64,000 nt of DNA from Paragyromitra xinjiangensis (Eukaryota; Ascomycota; Pezizomycetes; Pezizales; Discinaceae): NCBI GenBank assembly GCA_038503065.1, contig JBCAMK010000017.1, positions 124,001-188,000 of the forward strand, in the 5' to 3' direction. How positions within the stretch are numbered: the first letter of the stretch is position 1; each line of letters begins with the position of its first letter. Shown piece after piece: positions 45,297 through 56,309 of the stretch. A program made the translations under genes and the position numbers. Under the pieces are notes generated by a model. That model was given only the letters and a program-made list of their open reading frames with translations. It ran no database searches and was not told the DNA's origin.

Positions 45297-48200
45297 ATGC
45301 AGTTTCCTTTCTCGAACTCGAAATCGTGGTTTGTTTTCGGATCGTGCCTCGGTTTTTGGGTGAAAAAGGGGGGAATTATTGTGTTGGCTTGTTCTGGCGT
45401 GTGGTGTGTGGTCAACTCGGGCCCGGCGGAAACTTTTTTTGTTTTTTGTTTTTCGTGGGTCAAGGGGGCTGTCCGAGGGTGAAAGGTTAGGGGAAGAAGT
45501 TCTTTGGCTGTCTTATTTCTTTTACCATTTATTTCCTTTGGATTTCCTCTCATTTACCATCGTCTGTCGGACTTTTGCTTTGGATGGTGATTTCTGGTTG
45601 TGCGTGTTCATCTTTTTACATGAAAATGTTTTTTTGCTTTTTTCCTTGTCTTTCCTTCGCCTTTTTCCAGGACTTTATCATGATTACGTTTTTCTCTGGA
45701 TCTATCTGATGACTATTTCTCATTCTCTCTCTACATTACGATATCTGGGGGCAATTATCTCTGCCATTTGGGAACAAAAAGGGTGAGCGGAGCGATGATG
45801 CTTTATTTTTATTGGTATTCTTTTTTGAAACGGGACTTTATTTATTGACTTAAGGTGGTTGCTGGCCTCCAAGTCGAGCTGACGGAGGATAACGGAATAA
45901 CGGATTATGGGTATGGGTAGGGAACAAAAATTATTCCAGGAGGTTAATTGTGATTCCTTTTTGTGTCTTATTTACCTCGATGTTTGGGATCTTTTTTATC
46001 TATCTACTTTTTATCATTTACTCTACTCTCGTATTCATTCTATCGATCCTTCTCTCTCTCTCCGAGTATTTGGTTCGTTCGGGTTGTTCATATCTCCTCT
46101 TGGTGTCATCGTTCATCAATCATCATGGTTTGTCATTCGGATTTTGGAGTTTTATATTTCACTTTTTTCTTCCAGTCTGGGTATTATTTTGATCATTATT
46201 TTCTTTCAATATCAGGCTGGGGATTCTGTTGCTTTTCTTTTGGCGTAAACTGGTGGGGATCTTAAAAGTATCTTCTTTTGGTGCGTGATATCCTCGATTA
46301 CATAAAATGAAGGCGATTACTGGTTTTGGCTCTAATAATTGTAATTCCGAGTAATGACCGAAAGGGCCTCTTTTCCTTCTTTAGTGGGGTTTCGTGAGGC
46401 TTTATTGTCTATGTATGCCTGTATATACCTGTTTGGATAAGGTGGGGTTGTAGATATTTTAGGTCTTTTACGCTTCTATATATCTCAACCCGATTGGGAA
46501 CTCTAGTATTTTGGCTAGGCAAACACCTGGTAATTTATAGCGCCTTGCGCAAGTATTAGCCTTATATACCATCAATTAGTTGCCATATTACCACAAAGTC
46601 CCAAACGTAAAAGACCGAGTGATGTCTGAATATTGGGGTTTTTTGACTTTACAGACTAAACATTGAGATAAACGGCAAGGACATCAAATTGAGATTAGTA
46701 GCGATGTCTAGATTTGCTATGGTCTGTTAAAAATCACGTGTGAAGCTTCCATAGAGGAAATAGCGCTCTAGCGTGGGTCTTCGTCATGAAACGTGTGCGC
46801 GGAGGGGACGGGGTAGCGGGAGAAGGGGGGCTTCGCTAACCGTGTCTAGCACTTCTCTATGGGTTGTGGCTTAGTAGTGGACTACAGCGACCATAAGGTC
46901 GGCTGTCTAGAAGTCGCTCATTAATTTTATTTACTACAGTGCCAAAAAGGGGGGTGCGATTGGTACAGCATTTTTACAGTATTCTAAAAAATGCTGGATT
47001 AATTCCGCAGTGCTACGGGATTTATCAGCAAATGCAGCAGCGCTCCAGAATTAATACAGCATTTCCTAAAAATACGGTAGTAGATCCACCCCATTTTTTA
47101 ATACTGTAGTAGTGTATGATGACCTAATACATGCAGTGGTTTTCAAAACTGCCGTTGTTTAATTGAATAATAGCGATTGTTGAGTTACGATAGCAGGCTT
47201 CCAATGGCTTGGTGATGTGAACACAAGAAATACACTAAGCCTAATTAGGTTTGGTTCGAGACGAAGCAGACTTGGCATATGCTTGTTTTCATGCATTTAG
47301 GTTATCTAAACTTATCTAAGCTTAATTACTTATAAGATGATTTGGCAAAGTAAGATTGTGCAATAAGAGCCTCAATTATTAGGCAAGAGCAACAAACAAC
47401 TGCAAGTTGAAAGGTGTGGTGACTTCCTAGGAGGAGAGGATGGAGATGGACAGACCCGAATGGAAGAGAAAAGCGGCATGAGTAGGTCAAATGCAATAGA
47501 ACCCTAGAGCCCAGCTTATTCGAGCTGAATTTTTTTAGATCCCTTATTCCCGGGGTTTGTTTATGAATCATTGGACAGAACGCCGTCCAGGGTTGCTCTT
47601 TCCGGGCTCTTTTTAGAAGTCGTTTTCCCGCTAGTTCGTTTTTATTGACTATGGGGGTTTATCGTGAGGGCGAGGTTCTCAGCTAGCCTTCACTCTCCTC
47701 TGGATCTAATAATAATTGGGGTCGAATGCTGTGAGGGGAAGTTGGCAGCCTTGTGCCACGTGACCAGGCTTTACCAACCGGCCATATCACCTTTGCGATC
47801 ATAGATGAACACTTAGTGGTCTCTTCATGTCTTAGGAGCACTGTTAGAGATCGCGAAGAGGGGCGATAATCAAGAAAGTTCTGTGTGACTACTAAAGCGG
47901 CATGGATCACGGGTGTGTAGCTGCTAGGGAAGCGTGGGTCACAAATGAAGGTGAAGAAATTCTGTGTTTGACTACTATCTTCGATCAGCTAAATGCTAGG
48001 ACGTCTTAAATGTCAGGGAATGTCCCTTGCCGGATCTAGGCGAGTTCTTCTATCAGTCAGAATTCAGGTCCTGGTATTTGGCTGATTAAGGATAGTACTA
48101 GAGAAGCATGGGTCACAATAATGCAATCGAAGAAGTCTTGTGTGGATGCAGCAACTGGAGGTGATCTGGGGTGGGGTTAGTGCTGTTGTGTGGGAAAAAA

Positions 48201-48938
48201 TATAGCGAGAGGTGGATGGATGACGTTGAGTGAATGGAATGGATGCGGTTACGAATGTGCTGGAGTAGGTGAAGTGGTGAGTAGATAGATGCTGTCGTGA
48301 AAAAGCAAGAGGAGTAGATAGATGGGTGTTGTTGGGCGAATGCGGGGATGTTGTCGTGAACGAGCAGGGGCGGATAGGGTGCTGGGTGGGTTGGGAATTG
48401 GGTGTTGGGTGGATTGGGTGCTGGATTGGTGCTACTGTTGCGACGTTCGGCGCCGGTATTTTTCCTTTTGTAAACTCATAGTTCCGTTGCTGTAGTTTCA
48501 CATCTAGAGCCGCACGTGCGGCTCGAGCTGAGAGCGTTTGATTAGCTAATATTTCATAACTTCGGTCGCACAAGGTGGCAAAAGTCGTAGAGTCCAGGCG
48601 TGGTTGTCAAGGATCGGGGGGGTGGAATGCTTGTGCTATGACGTTAAAAATCGACTTCGGTAGTATATTCCGCAGATATATTTCATAAACCTTAGTATTC
48701 CCCCGACTCTTCATCTCCATCCCTACCGAGCACTCCCCAGAGTTTCTCTGGTTTGATACTCTTTTGAATTTGCCCGCCGAGGGTTCCAGTGTTATCAACG
48801 CTTTTGCCTACCACTTTGCACAACAAGGAGAGAATAAGAGTCTCACTACGACATCTTATCATTTCGTGCTATCGACCATCCACAGCCAACTTTCGATACC
48901 CTCACAATCTATACCCCAGAGATAGCGGAGACGGTGCT
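45297..48938. other. 3' UTR and intergenic region, no gene seen
   Basis: About 3.6 kb. T-rich 3' end to about 46300, then an imperfect foldback near 46965-47110 (listed separately), then from 48190 to 48430 G/T-rich short-period repeats (GGGTGNTGGGTGGATT-like) whose minus-strand open frame is His/Pro/Thr-rich and probably not a gene. Confidence 0.45.
46965..47110. repeat. imperfect foldback element
   Basis: TGCTGGATTAATTC near 46990 pairs with GAATTAATACAGCA near 47050 (13 of 14). Pairing continues outward through CTAAAAAATGC against GCATTTCCTAAAAA and poorer outer arms, giving a stem of about 35 bp around a loop of about 50 bp. Possibly a foldback transposon remnant. Confidence 0.35.
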
Positions 48939-49411
48939 ATGAGTACTAGCGATATCATTACCATTGTTGGTATCCTACTTGCTCTCCTTATTGGGCTTCC
49001 GAGCCTTATTGTGCTCTTTACCCAAGCCCGTAAATGCTGGCGAAGGCGCATTAGGAAACAGGTAACTACTAACTCACTTGATCAACAATCCCCGCTTAGA
49101 AATCGCTATCTAACAGTTTTTATGGCTAGACATCCGACGGCGACATTGAACTGGGTACCCCCAGCCTAGAGAACAACGTACCCACCCCACCAGCTCTGCC
49201 TCGAAGAAACACCATAAATATCAACCACACATGGAATATCCATTTCTCCTCCCATCAGATTGCAATCCCAACTCCTGCTATTGTTCTTCCTGCGAGGATA
49301 CGTGGAATCGGAGCCCCAGACCGAGACGTACAAGGCCCTCGAGGGGACGATTTTACGGGATCGAACGGCCCTACACCGCCTGGGAGAGTATTGACCTGGC
49401 CGTGCCACTAA
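48939..49411 (+). CDS. small single-pass membrane protein, TWP-family member B
   Basis: Family member on the plus strand. Exon 1 ends at 49061 and exon 2 is 49130-49411, joined in phase 0 right after RRRIRKQ (GTAACT donor, GGCTAG acceptor, CTAAC upstream of it). From the first ATG (MSTSDIITIVGILLALLIGL) the product has 134 residues. The conserved NLYPRDSGDGA block lies in frame just before that ATG, so the true start is probably in an unrecognised upstream exon; CCACAG at 48883-48888 is a possible acceptor. The membrane helix is followed by KCWRRRIRKQ. The tail gives DGDIELGTPSLENN, then NTININHTWNIHFSSHQI and ends RVLTWPCH. The same gene layout as members A, C, D and E. Confidence 0.62.
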
Positions 49412-50462
49412 GGATCTGGAAGAGGAAACCTTAATAAATTGTAAATACGTCTAATTTCCCCCTCCAGAGATAATGTGTGTATCGCTATATTTACCAAGCA
49501 ATACTTTGTCTAATTGAGCATAGGACCATAAGGTTCGGCCAGATTATATTCGCGATAATTGTGTAGATCGAATAGTCATGGGAAGACTTTAATGATTTCG
49601 TTCCGGTGGTGCTTGGCGTAGCGAGGCATGTATTAGGATAGACATTGGATGGGGGCGCTAAAAGGTCTTTTATCTTCAATCAGGAGTTTCTCATTCTTAT
49701 TCCCTAACTGTGCTTCGATCCTTGCGAAATTTTCATCTACAGTGGGAGCAGGCATGATATCTACTAGTTAACTACCTCCTTGTCAGCTCATCGATAACTT
49801 CTCGTTTCTGCCTACTGTAAGTACCCTCGTGTCAGGTCCGGAAAGCCTAGCAGTGTACCTGATCCGGAGGTTCAATTGCGCTGATCTATGGAGTGGGATT
49901 TGTGAACTAGAGTACCTAGATTGAAGTAGGTATTCACTTCCCATTGAAATATAGGATACTTCGCTGCCCAGGGGATTCAGGCATATAGTAAGTAGCTTTC
50001 TACTCCCTCTCCTGTCGATTTTGATTAGCTACTCCAAAATTACTTTTCTGTTACATGACTAAGCGGCTAAATGCCTCATACCCCTATAGTCATAGCCTCT
50101 CGTTGGCGGGCGATTTTTGCTGCGCGCCACATTATGCGCCACAACAGGACTCTGAGAGAACGCCAAATATGGCTTGGCGCCGTAACCTCCACCGCTACGC
50201 TTCCTAACAGCCTGGGTACGAGGCTAAAGATCACTGGCAAGGGACGAGGGGTATTTTGTATGTGCTTGACACAGGCTTAATCGAATGGGATACTACATGA
50301 AAAAACAAAGGGATTGACACCAGGTTCGCAGATATGATAAAACTTAGCAAAATCTAATATAGTACAACTGTGGTAATCAGTTAACCGTTACTAATGTCAC
50401 AATGATAGCGTGCCTTTGAACAGATATGGGGATATACCATCAAAGATACCACACCGTTTCCA
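49412..50462. other. intergenic region, no gene seen
   Basis: About 1 kb between the convergent family members B and C. Only short open frames. Confidence 0.5.
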
Positions 50463-51031
50463 TCAAGGCTCTTGATGCCGGGGCCAAGTCGACCCCCTCC
50501 GAGGTGGTGCGAACCCCCTCAACTCGATGGGAGGTGGTTGGACATCTCGTTCAATATCTCCCGTCCCAATAGCTAGCCCGGTGGCTGAACCTGGGTGTAT
50601 GAATCGTGAGGGGTAGAAAATATTGCGTATGTTGACCACTATACCACCAGTTGGTGGTGTTGGCGGGACGTCTTCGTTGGGGATCACCACGCCAGAGACG
50701 TCTTCACCTGCCGACTAATAGTAAAAAATGCGTAAGCAAACGCTCTAGCTAGAAGTAGTAATGCTAGCGGGAGCTGAAAACTGTAGGTAGGCACCTGTCT
50801 TTGAATGCGTCTCTGCCAACATTTCCAGCCTTGAATACTCATGAAGCCTGCAAATGCAATCAGAACGCCCATGACACCGGTAACTATGCTGGCTATGTCG
50901 CCGCCGCTCAGAGCCCCGTTATTTGTGTTTCGGGAATAAATTTCGTGGCTGTTCTGGGGAGCGCTGGGGGCTGTAAAATGCTGGTTTAATTCAGATCCGA
51001 AGTTGGCGGTAATAGCGACGAGGGTAGACAT
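50463..51031 (-). CDS. small single-pass membrane protein, TWP-family member C
   Basis: Two exons, 50795-51031 and 50463-50714, give 162 residues. The start MSTLVAITANFGSELNQHF is an internal ATG of a longer open frame whose upstream part looks non-coding. The block HEIYSRNTNNGALSGGDI precedes the membrane helix (ASIVTGVMGVLIAFAGF), then WKCWQRRIQRQ and the phase-0 intron (GTGCCT donor, TATTAG acceptor). Exon 2 begins SAGEDVSGV, close to VGEDVEMGV of member A, continues with VNIRNIFYPSRF and GDIERDVQPPP, and ends GSTWPRHQEP. This member is closest to A. Function unknown; N-out/C-in topology is inferred from the basic stop. Confidence 0.74.
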
Positions 51032-51925
51032 CGAAAGATTGCTAACAGAAAGACTCGATGGAGTTGGGAGGGGTCTCGGGGGGCTTTGACGGGTTATATG
51101 GGATTTGTGTAGACTTGAGAGAATAGTAAATTTAAAGGTCCTGTGTAACGGAGGCGAAAAAACGATGTCAACGGCTAACCTTGCCAAAACGAGACCAGGA
51201 GCGACGAGTGACTATTTGTGATTCTTGGCATGCATATTCCTCGTGTTGGAATCTTATAAGCTCGCTCTCAATGTCTTATGGAACGTTTGAACTCGCTCTG
51301 CAGATCCGAGCCTAATATGGACAACATTTATTTGTACTTTAGCGAAACTTTTTTGCCCCTCAACCCTGGTCTCTCACAGATCCAGTGCTCACCCCCTGTC
51401 CCTGCAGCCTTTCCCTCCAGCCCACGCGCAAGCTAAGGCCTTTCTCATCTTGATAGGATGTGCACTATTTGGGGGGAAGCTTCTTTCCTACAATACACAT
51501 ATCTATCTCTCCACGATTTGCAGGAATAATTGCACTTCGCAAAAGGAATAAGAAAAAAAAAAACTCCCTTACCTGTCAGCTCTGGTAGGATTTTTTGTGA
51601 GGGCTTGCTATCAAGGTGAACCTACACGTCAGACTTTATTTTTTCGCTAGTATATCTCCCCAGAAGCGCTCTTGGACACGTTTTTCTCCAGCCATCAAGG
51701 AAGCCTTTAATTCAGCCTTCAATTACCCCTCTGTCGAGCCTAAGCTAGGACTAGCCTTCGTTCTTTTTTTTCTATCCTCCCAAAGTTTGTATTTTTCCCG
51801 CTCGCTTAACTCTATGGTTCAGTGACGTTTCTCGCCACGTTTCACGGGGCAATGATGTTTGTCCTTTGGCTGCTATTGATTGATTGATTAGATAACAGAT
51901 AACAGATAAGCGACAGCAAACTTAG
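51032..51925. other. intergenic region, no gene seen
   Basis: About 0.9 kb. May contain the missing first exon and promoter of the candidate at 51926, but I could not place it. Includes a TTGATTGATTGATTAG micro-repeat and GATAACAGATAACAGATAA just before that exon. Confidence 0.35.
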
Positions 51926-52192
51926 ATTCCTGCTTGTGGCGGTGCAGGTGTTGCGATCATCGTTATCGCAATCGTTATCAGCATGGGTCGTCTTGCCGTC
52001 ACGCGATACTCGAGAGGGGTTATCCGCAGAGAGAAGAGCGGCCAAACGCCCGTCCCGTTTATGTCTTCGGTTCGGTATTCAAACCGTAGGTTGAAGAGCA
52101 GCCAAGCACCCGTCCGGTATAGCGAGAAATACTCAGACTCTCCGTTCAATTTGCCAGTAACGCCTTCACCGGCCCACGTCAATAATATGTAA
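51926..52192 (+). CDS. putative small membrane protein, 3' exon only (candidate H)
   Basis: An 88-codon open exon beginning after a CTTAG acceptor and ending at TAA. It reads IPACGGAGVAIIVIAIVISM, a likely membrane helix, then a basic tail with two near-repeats (KSGQTPVPF and KSSQAPVRY) and the end PAHVNNM. The 5' exon was not identified, because an in-frame stop precedes the acceptor. The layout resembles the family members but there is no sequence match. Confidence 0.35.
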   Translation: MPACGGAGVAIIVIAIVISMGRLAVTRYSRGVIRREKSGQTPVPFMSSVRYSNRRLKSSQAPVRYSEKYSDSPFNLPVTPSPAHVNNM

Positions 52193-53022
52193 ATACCGCG
52201 GACTGAGACTCATCGAGCAAAAGGGAATGAGCGGGGGGAGAAGGTTGTAAATATTAAATGTCGCAACTGGTTCCACCGCGGAACCCCTCCTTTCTCCTCT
52301 TCCCCCGAGCTGAGCCTCTGTCTTTAGCTCTGTTCCCCCTCACTCGTAACCACCACTGATTGACCTCCGTCGTGGTTTATTTCTTCACTCCAGCATACCC
52401 CTCCAGCCCCATTGAAAAACACCGCATGGTATGCTATGCTATGCTCCTCTTCCCCGCTCGTGCTCCGGCTGACTAGCGATCCTGTTGGTTGGCCCCAGAG
52501 CTATACTTCGACCCAACGCTCTGCAATACAGCAGTTCATTGCATTCACGCAATGTCCCGAACGAACAGCAGCGAAGGTAAAGCTGCAGTCTGGGCCGATA
52601 GAGAATAGTAAAGAGCAAGGGGGAGAAGAATGTGGAGGCTAACAAACCGTCGTCGTACCATATATGTATAGTTCCTGAAGGCACATTCGTGGAGTGTAGA
52701 AGTCGCTGTTGATTCGTATGTGGCACTTTCCATCCATTCTCTGATTCGATGCAGTTGTTTTCGTTTATTTTCCTCAGCCTTCCATTGCTGGTGCCTGTCA
52801 TACCTTTAGGGAGCTCCCCTTCAACGCGGGGCGCAACAACCCCACAAGCCCCGCAACGACATGTTGTCATCTCGACCTGAACCCTTCCCTTAAGACCACT
52901 CTCCCCCTTCCTTAGGAAGGAATAAAACCCCCCATTGCTTCACATTCACACCCGTTCTCTCCATCTAGCTATCCCAGCAGGCCAAACCCATCGACTTTTG
53001 GACTTCTGGTGATCCATCTAAC
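52193..53022. other. intergenic region / promoter of the dcn1-like gene
   Basis: About 0.8 kb. No gene supported. C/T-rich and A-rich blocks just before 53023 fit a promoter and leader. Confidence 0.5.
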
Positions 53023-53868
53023 ATGTCGCGTCGCCTCAACAGATACTTCACCTCCAACAACGCACCCGCGACCCCCGCATCAGCCTCCAGCACCGCCTCG
53101 CTGAACAAAATCTTCGACACCTTCCGCGGTACGAATGGAGCCATCATCCCCCCATTGTCGCATAATCACTAACACAAAAAAACCAGAACCTGGCGATCCC
53201 CCAGACACCATCACCGTGAATGGCGCAATGAGGTATCTCCAAGAAATCGACATAGGTCTCGAAGAACCCACCATCCTCGTCGTCGCAGAACTCCTCCAAG
53301 CGCCCACAATGGGGGAATTCGCCCGCGAGGGATTCGTCGAGGGATGGAAAGCATCCGGGTAGCCCCCCACTACCCCCACCACCTAAAAAAACCAACTAAC
53401 CTAACCCTAGCTGCGACACACTCGATAAAATGCGCGCGAGAGTACCGGCGCTTCGTTCGTCGTTCTCAACCGATGAGGCTCTGTTCAAGAAGGTATACCT
53501 GTTCACGTACAGCTTCGCGCGCTCGCCGAATCAGAAAAGTCTCCCGTTGGAGTCAGCCGTGGAGTACTGGAAATTACTATTCGCGAAAAGGTTCAGAGCG
53601 CAGATGGACAACTGGATTGATTTCCTGGAGACCGAGTATAAACGTAGCATTGCGAAGGATACCTGGAATTGCATGTACGATTTTGTGCAATTGGCGGATG
53701 CAGATCCGACGTTAGCGACGTACGATACGGATGGTTTGTCCCCCTTTGTGGTGAGGGTGGGGGGTGGAGTTGTGCTGATGTGTGGTAGGTGCCTGGCCGT
53801 CAATACTGGATGATTTCGTCGGGTATGTGCGTAGGAAGCAGACGGCGGGTGCAATGGATATCTCGTGA
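53023..53868 (+). CDS. dcn1: Dcn1-type cullin neddylation factor (PONY domain)
   Basis: A scaffold-type E3 that helps Ubc12 transfer Nedd8/Rub1 to cullins. Four exons, 53023-53128, 53187-53358, 53411-53733 and 53789-53868, give 226 residues with all phases closing. The PONY domain spans about residues 25-215: LNKIFDTFREPGDPPDTITV, DIGLEEPTILVVAELLQAP, REGFVEGW, SLPLESAVEYWKLLF, DTWNCMYDFVQ and TYDTDGAWPSILDDFVGYV. The final segment carries the acidic DAD-patch-like residues needed for cullin binding. There is no N-terminal UBA domain; the N-terminus is only MSRRLNRYFTSNNAPATPAS, so this is the shorter form found in many filamentous fungi. Confidence 0.93.
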
Positions 53869-55694
53869 TTGCTGCCTGGTGGGGGGGTGGGATTGTTTCT
53901 ATTTTATTTTTGGAGTTTGTTCTTTCCGTGGAGGGTTCGGGGGAGGGAACGGGGAGGAGAAGAGAGGAGGGTGGAGAAGGCGGGTTATTGGTGTATGGCA
54001 TGGAATGGGAATAGAGATAAATAGCCTTTTCGCTTTTTTTTTTCTTCCTGGGTTGGAAGAATCGTGGTGGTGGTGATGAATGGGATCAAAGGAAATGGAG
54101 AGTGGGAAGTGGGTAAGAAGTGGTACGAATGCCGAGCTACAAATTCAAATTCGATCAATGGGAAGTATCTTTTTTTTTGTGGCTTTCCTTTTATATTGAT
54201 ATTTTTTTTTTCTTGTGTTTTTTTTTTACGTTGTGGTAGTTTGGGTTCGAGATAACATACCGTTTAGCTGCTAGATAGAATTTGGGTTTCTCATTGTGAC
54301 GTTGTCTTCTGTACGGGGATTATGTGGGGTTTTTTGTTAGAGTGGTTGGTGGTGATACAGGTGAGTCTGTCTCGCGATCGATGCTTGGCGCTGAGGTTTG
54401 TACCGGGTGGGCGGGATTGCACATAGTAGTTTGGGAAAATAGACTGTGGGTAAGTAGCTTTACGAAGGTAGGTTTGCTTGTGGGGGTTTTTGGGGTCGGT
54501 TATGCCAGTAGTAAGCCGTTGTGGTTAGATGTTAAGATCCGAGCCGAAGAAAACATCTGGAAGGTGCTTAGGCGAGGGTGGCCCCAATTCTGGGTGGTGG
54601 AAGCGAGTTTAAGCAGAATATATTGACGAGTGATTTTTCGTGATTGGTTGGGGTCTTGGTTCTCGGGGAGTAGGAGTGGGGAGTGATGGCGTGTGATGGG
54701 TTATTTATCTTTTGATGTTCCCTCGGGGCCCAATTGCTGTCAATGGCAGTCTAGTAGTATGTGAGGGGGGTTTCGCTAGTTATAAATTCGGGCTTCTAGA
54801 AGGAGTGGGTTCTAGAGTGATTCAGACGCGGTATTGACTCCTAGACAGTACGGTAGACTCTTAATACAAGCATACGCTCGGGACCAAAAATGTATGCTTA
54901 TATCGAGGTAGAGTTTATATGTGTAGGTAAAAACAGGACCGCCAAACCATAAGCTTATAGCGCGGATATGCTTATGCAGTGGATGATCATATTGAGAGCC
55001 TGCTGCACCGTATTAACTCGGCAGCGGGCGGTTACACGGAGGGCCAAATTGAGTTAAGGCTTAATAGACGTGATGAGTCATGTTTTTTGAGAGGGGGGCG
55101 CCAGTCCTAAATAAGATAGAAAAGGTAGATCCGCTGCGTTGTCATCGCTGCTGCTAGAATGGGATATGTGGCCTGGGAAAAGAAGGAAACACAGAATTCA
55201 GCTACTTGAGCGAGGGTTTTCTATCAAAAGGCACCAGTAGTGCTGGTGCTGAAGTTACTAGGTGAGAGGAGCATGGCTATCGTAAAGTATTTAGGGTTAG
55301 GGCAGAAACTGCTGCCAAGAAAGGCCATACCAGCTAGACCCCTTTTGGAAGTGGATATATAGGCAGCAGCGATGACAACGCAGCGAAGCATCTCAGCCCC
55401 GGTTGAAGCAATTCCTGAGCCTTGCGGTTTGCGATAATTTCTTCAAAGTTCGGTGTTTATTTTCCTAGATGAACGGTATGATAGTGACGGTAACAACAAT
55501 ATCCAGAGTATCCAAAGCCCATATAAACCATGCCGCGAACATAATCAACCTAACGTTAATTCCATAACAGTGTGTCCAATTCTATGATAACCAAAGAGCT
55601 CAGTCAGTAAGATGAACCAAGCCCAATTCTTTTGAGGCAGCGATACCATTTTCCATATTCCCTCGATTGTCTAAAAAAGCGCTTCCCCTCCACC
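53869..55694. other. 3' UTR and intergenic region
   Basis: About 1.8 kb, T/G-rich at first. Contains the inverted-repeat element at 55132-55385 (listed separately). No gene supported. Confidence 0.5.
55132..55385. mobile_element. 254-bp MITE-like element with 23-bp perfect inverted ends
   Basis: CGCTGCGTTGTCATCGCTGC(TGC) at 55132-55154 is repeated exactly in inverted form at 55363-55385. No clear target duplication was found next to the arms, so the exact element ends are uncertain. Confidence 0.55.
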
Positions 55695-56309
55695 TCATCT
55701 AGACCAAGTCCACGCCCTGATAGGCGGTACCAGGCCTCCTGGTCCGATGGATGCCCTCTCCTCAATTCCTTGTTCTATATCTCTTATCCCAAGTGTCTCT
55801 CTTCGGGTATGGCTGGCGGCTGGGACTGAAGGTGCGTGGAAATGGTAAGAGTTACGTATGTTATGGATGATTGTATTACCGCTCATGAAGGGTGAAATTG
55901 GCGAAGCTGGCTCGTTGGGGTTTCCCGGACGGGCAACATCAAGTTGGATAGCTCCATTAGCTACCTAGTAGTTTGGGAATGTTAGGTTCTCGCGGAAGAA
56001 AAAGCTCTGAAACTAAGAGAGGTAGATAAGTGGTCATTGAAGGTAGTTGGTATTGACCTTTTTTCTGAGATGCTTTTGCCAAAGTTTTCGTGTCTGAATA
56101 TATAAAGCAATAAGGCTGGGGAGACCGATGAAGAAACCGATGAGGACGCCAACGATAGTGATAATGTCAGTGGTACCTAGAGTTCCATTGTTGTCGCTGC
56201 GGGGGTATATGGTGAGCTTGTAGGGGTTTTTGCTGGGGGTACCCAGGCCAGCGCGTCCTGGAATGGATCGTAAGGCTGCGAGCTCGCTGTGGGGTAAGGG
56301 AGCTGACAT
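55695..56309 (-). CDS. small single-pass membrane protein, TWP-family member D
   Basis: Two exons, 56058-56309 and 55695-55964, give 173 residues. Start MSAPLPHSELAALRSIPGRA is the first ATG, since the codon opening the longer frame is TTG. The block KLTIYPRSDNNGTLGTTDI precedes the helix (ITIVGVLIGFFIGLPSLIAL), then KLWQKHLRKK and the phase-0 intron (weak GTCAAT donor, ACTACTAG acceptor). Exon 2 starts VANGAIQLDV, has SGNTIIHNIRNSYHFHAPSV and GIRDIEQG, and ends IRAWTWSR, a variant of the TWP-x-H end of A, B and C. The helix is closest to member B (DIITIVG and IGLPSLI are shared). Confidence 0.7.

Noticed and set aside
48064..48573. 169-codon minus-strand open frame rich in His, Thr and Pro
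   Set aside because: Most of it covers short-period G/T-rich DNA repeats. The first 40 residues look more protein-like, but nothing is recognised and no second exon is apparent.
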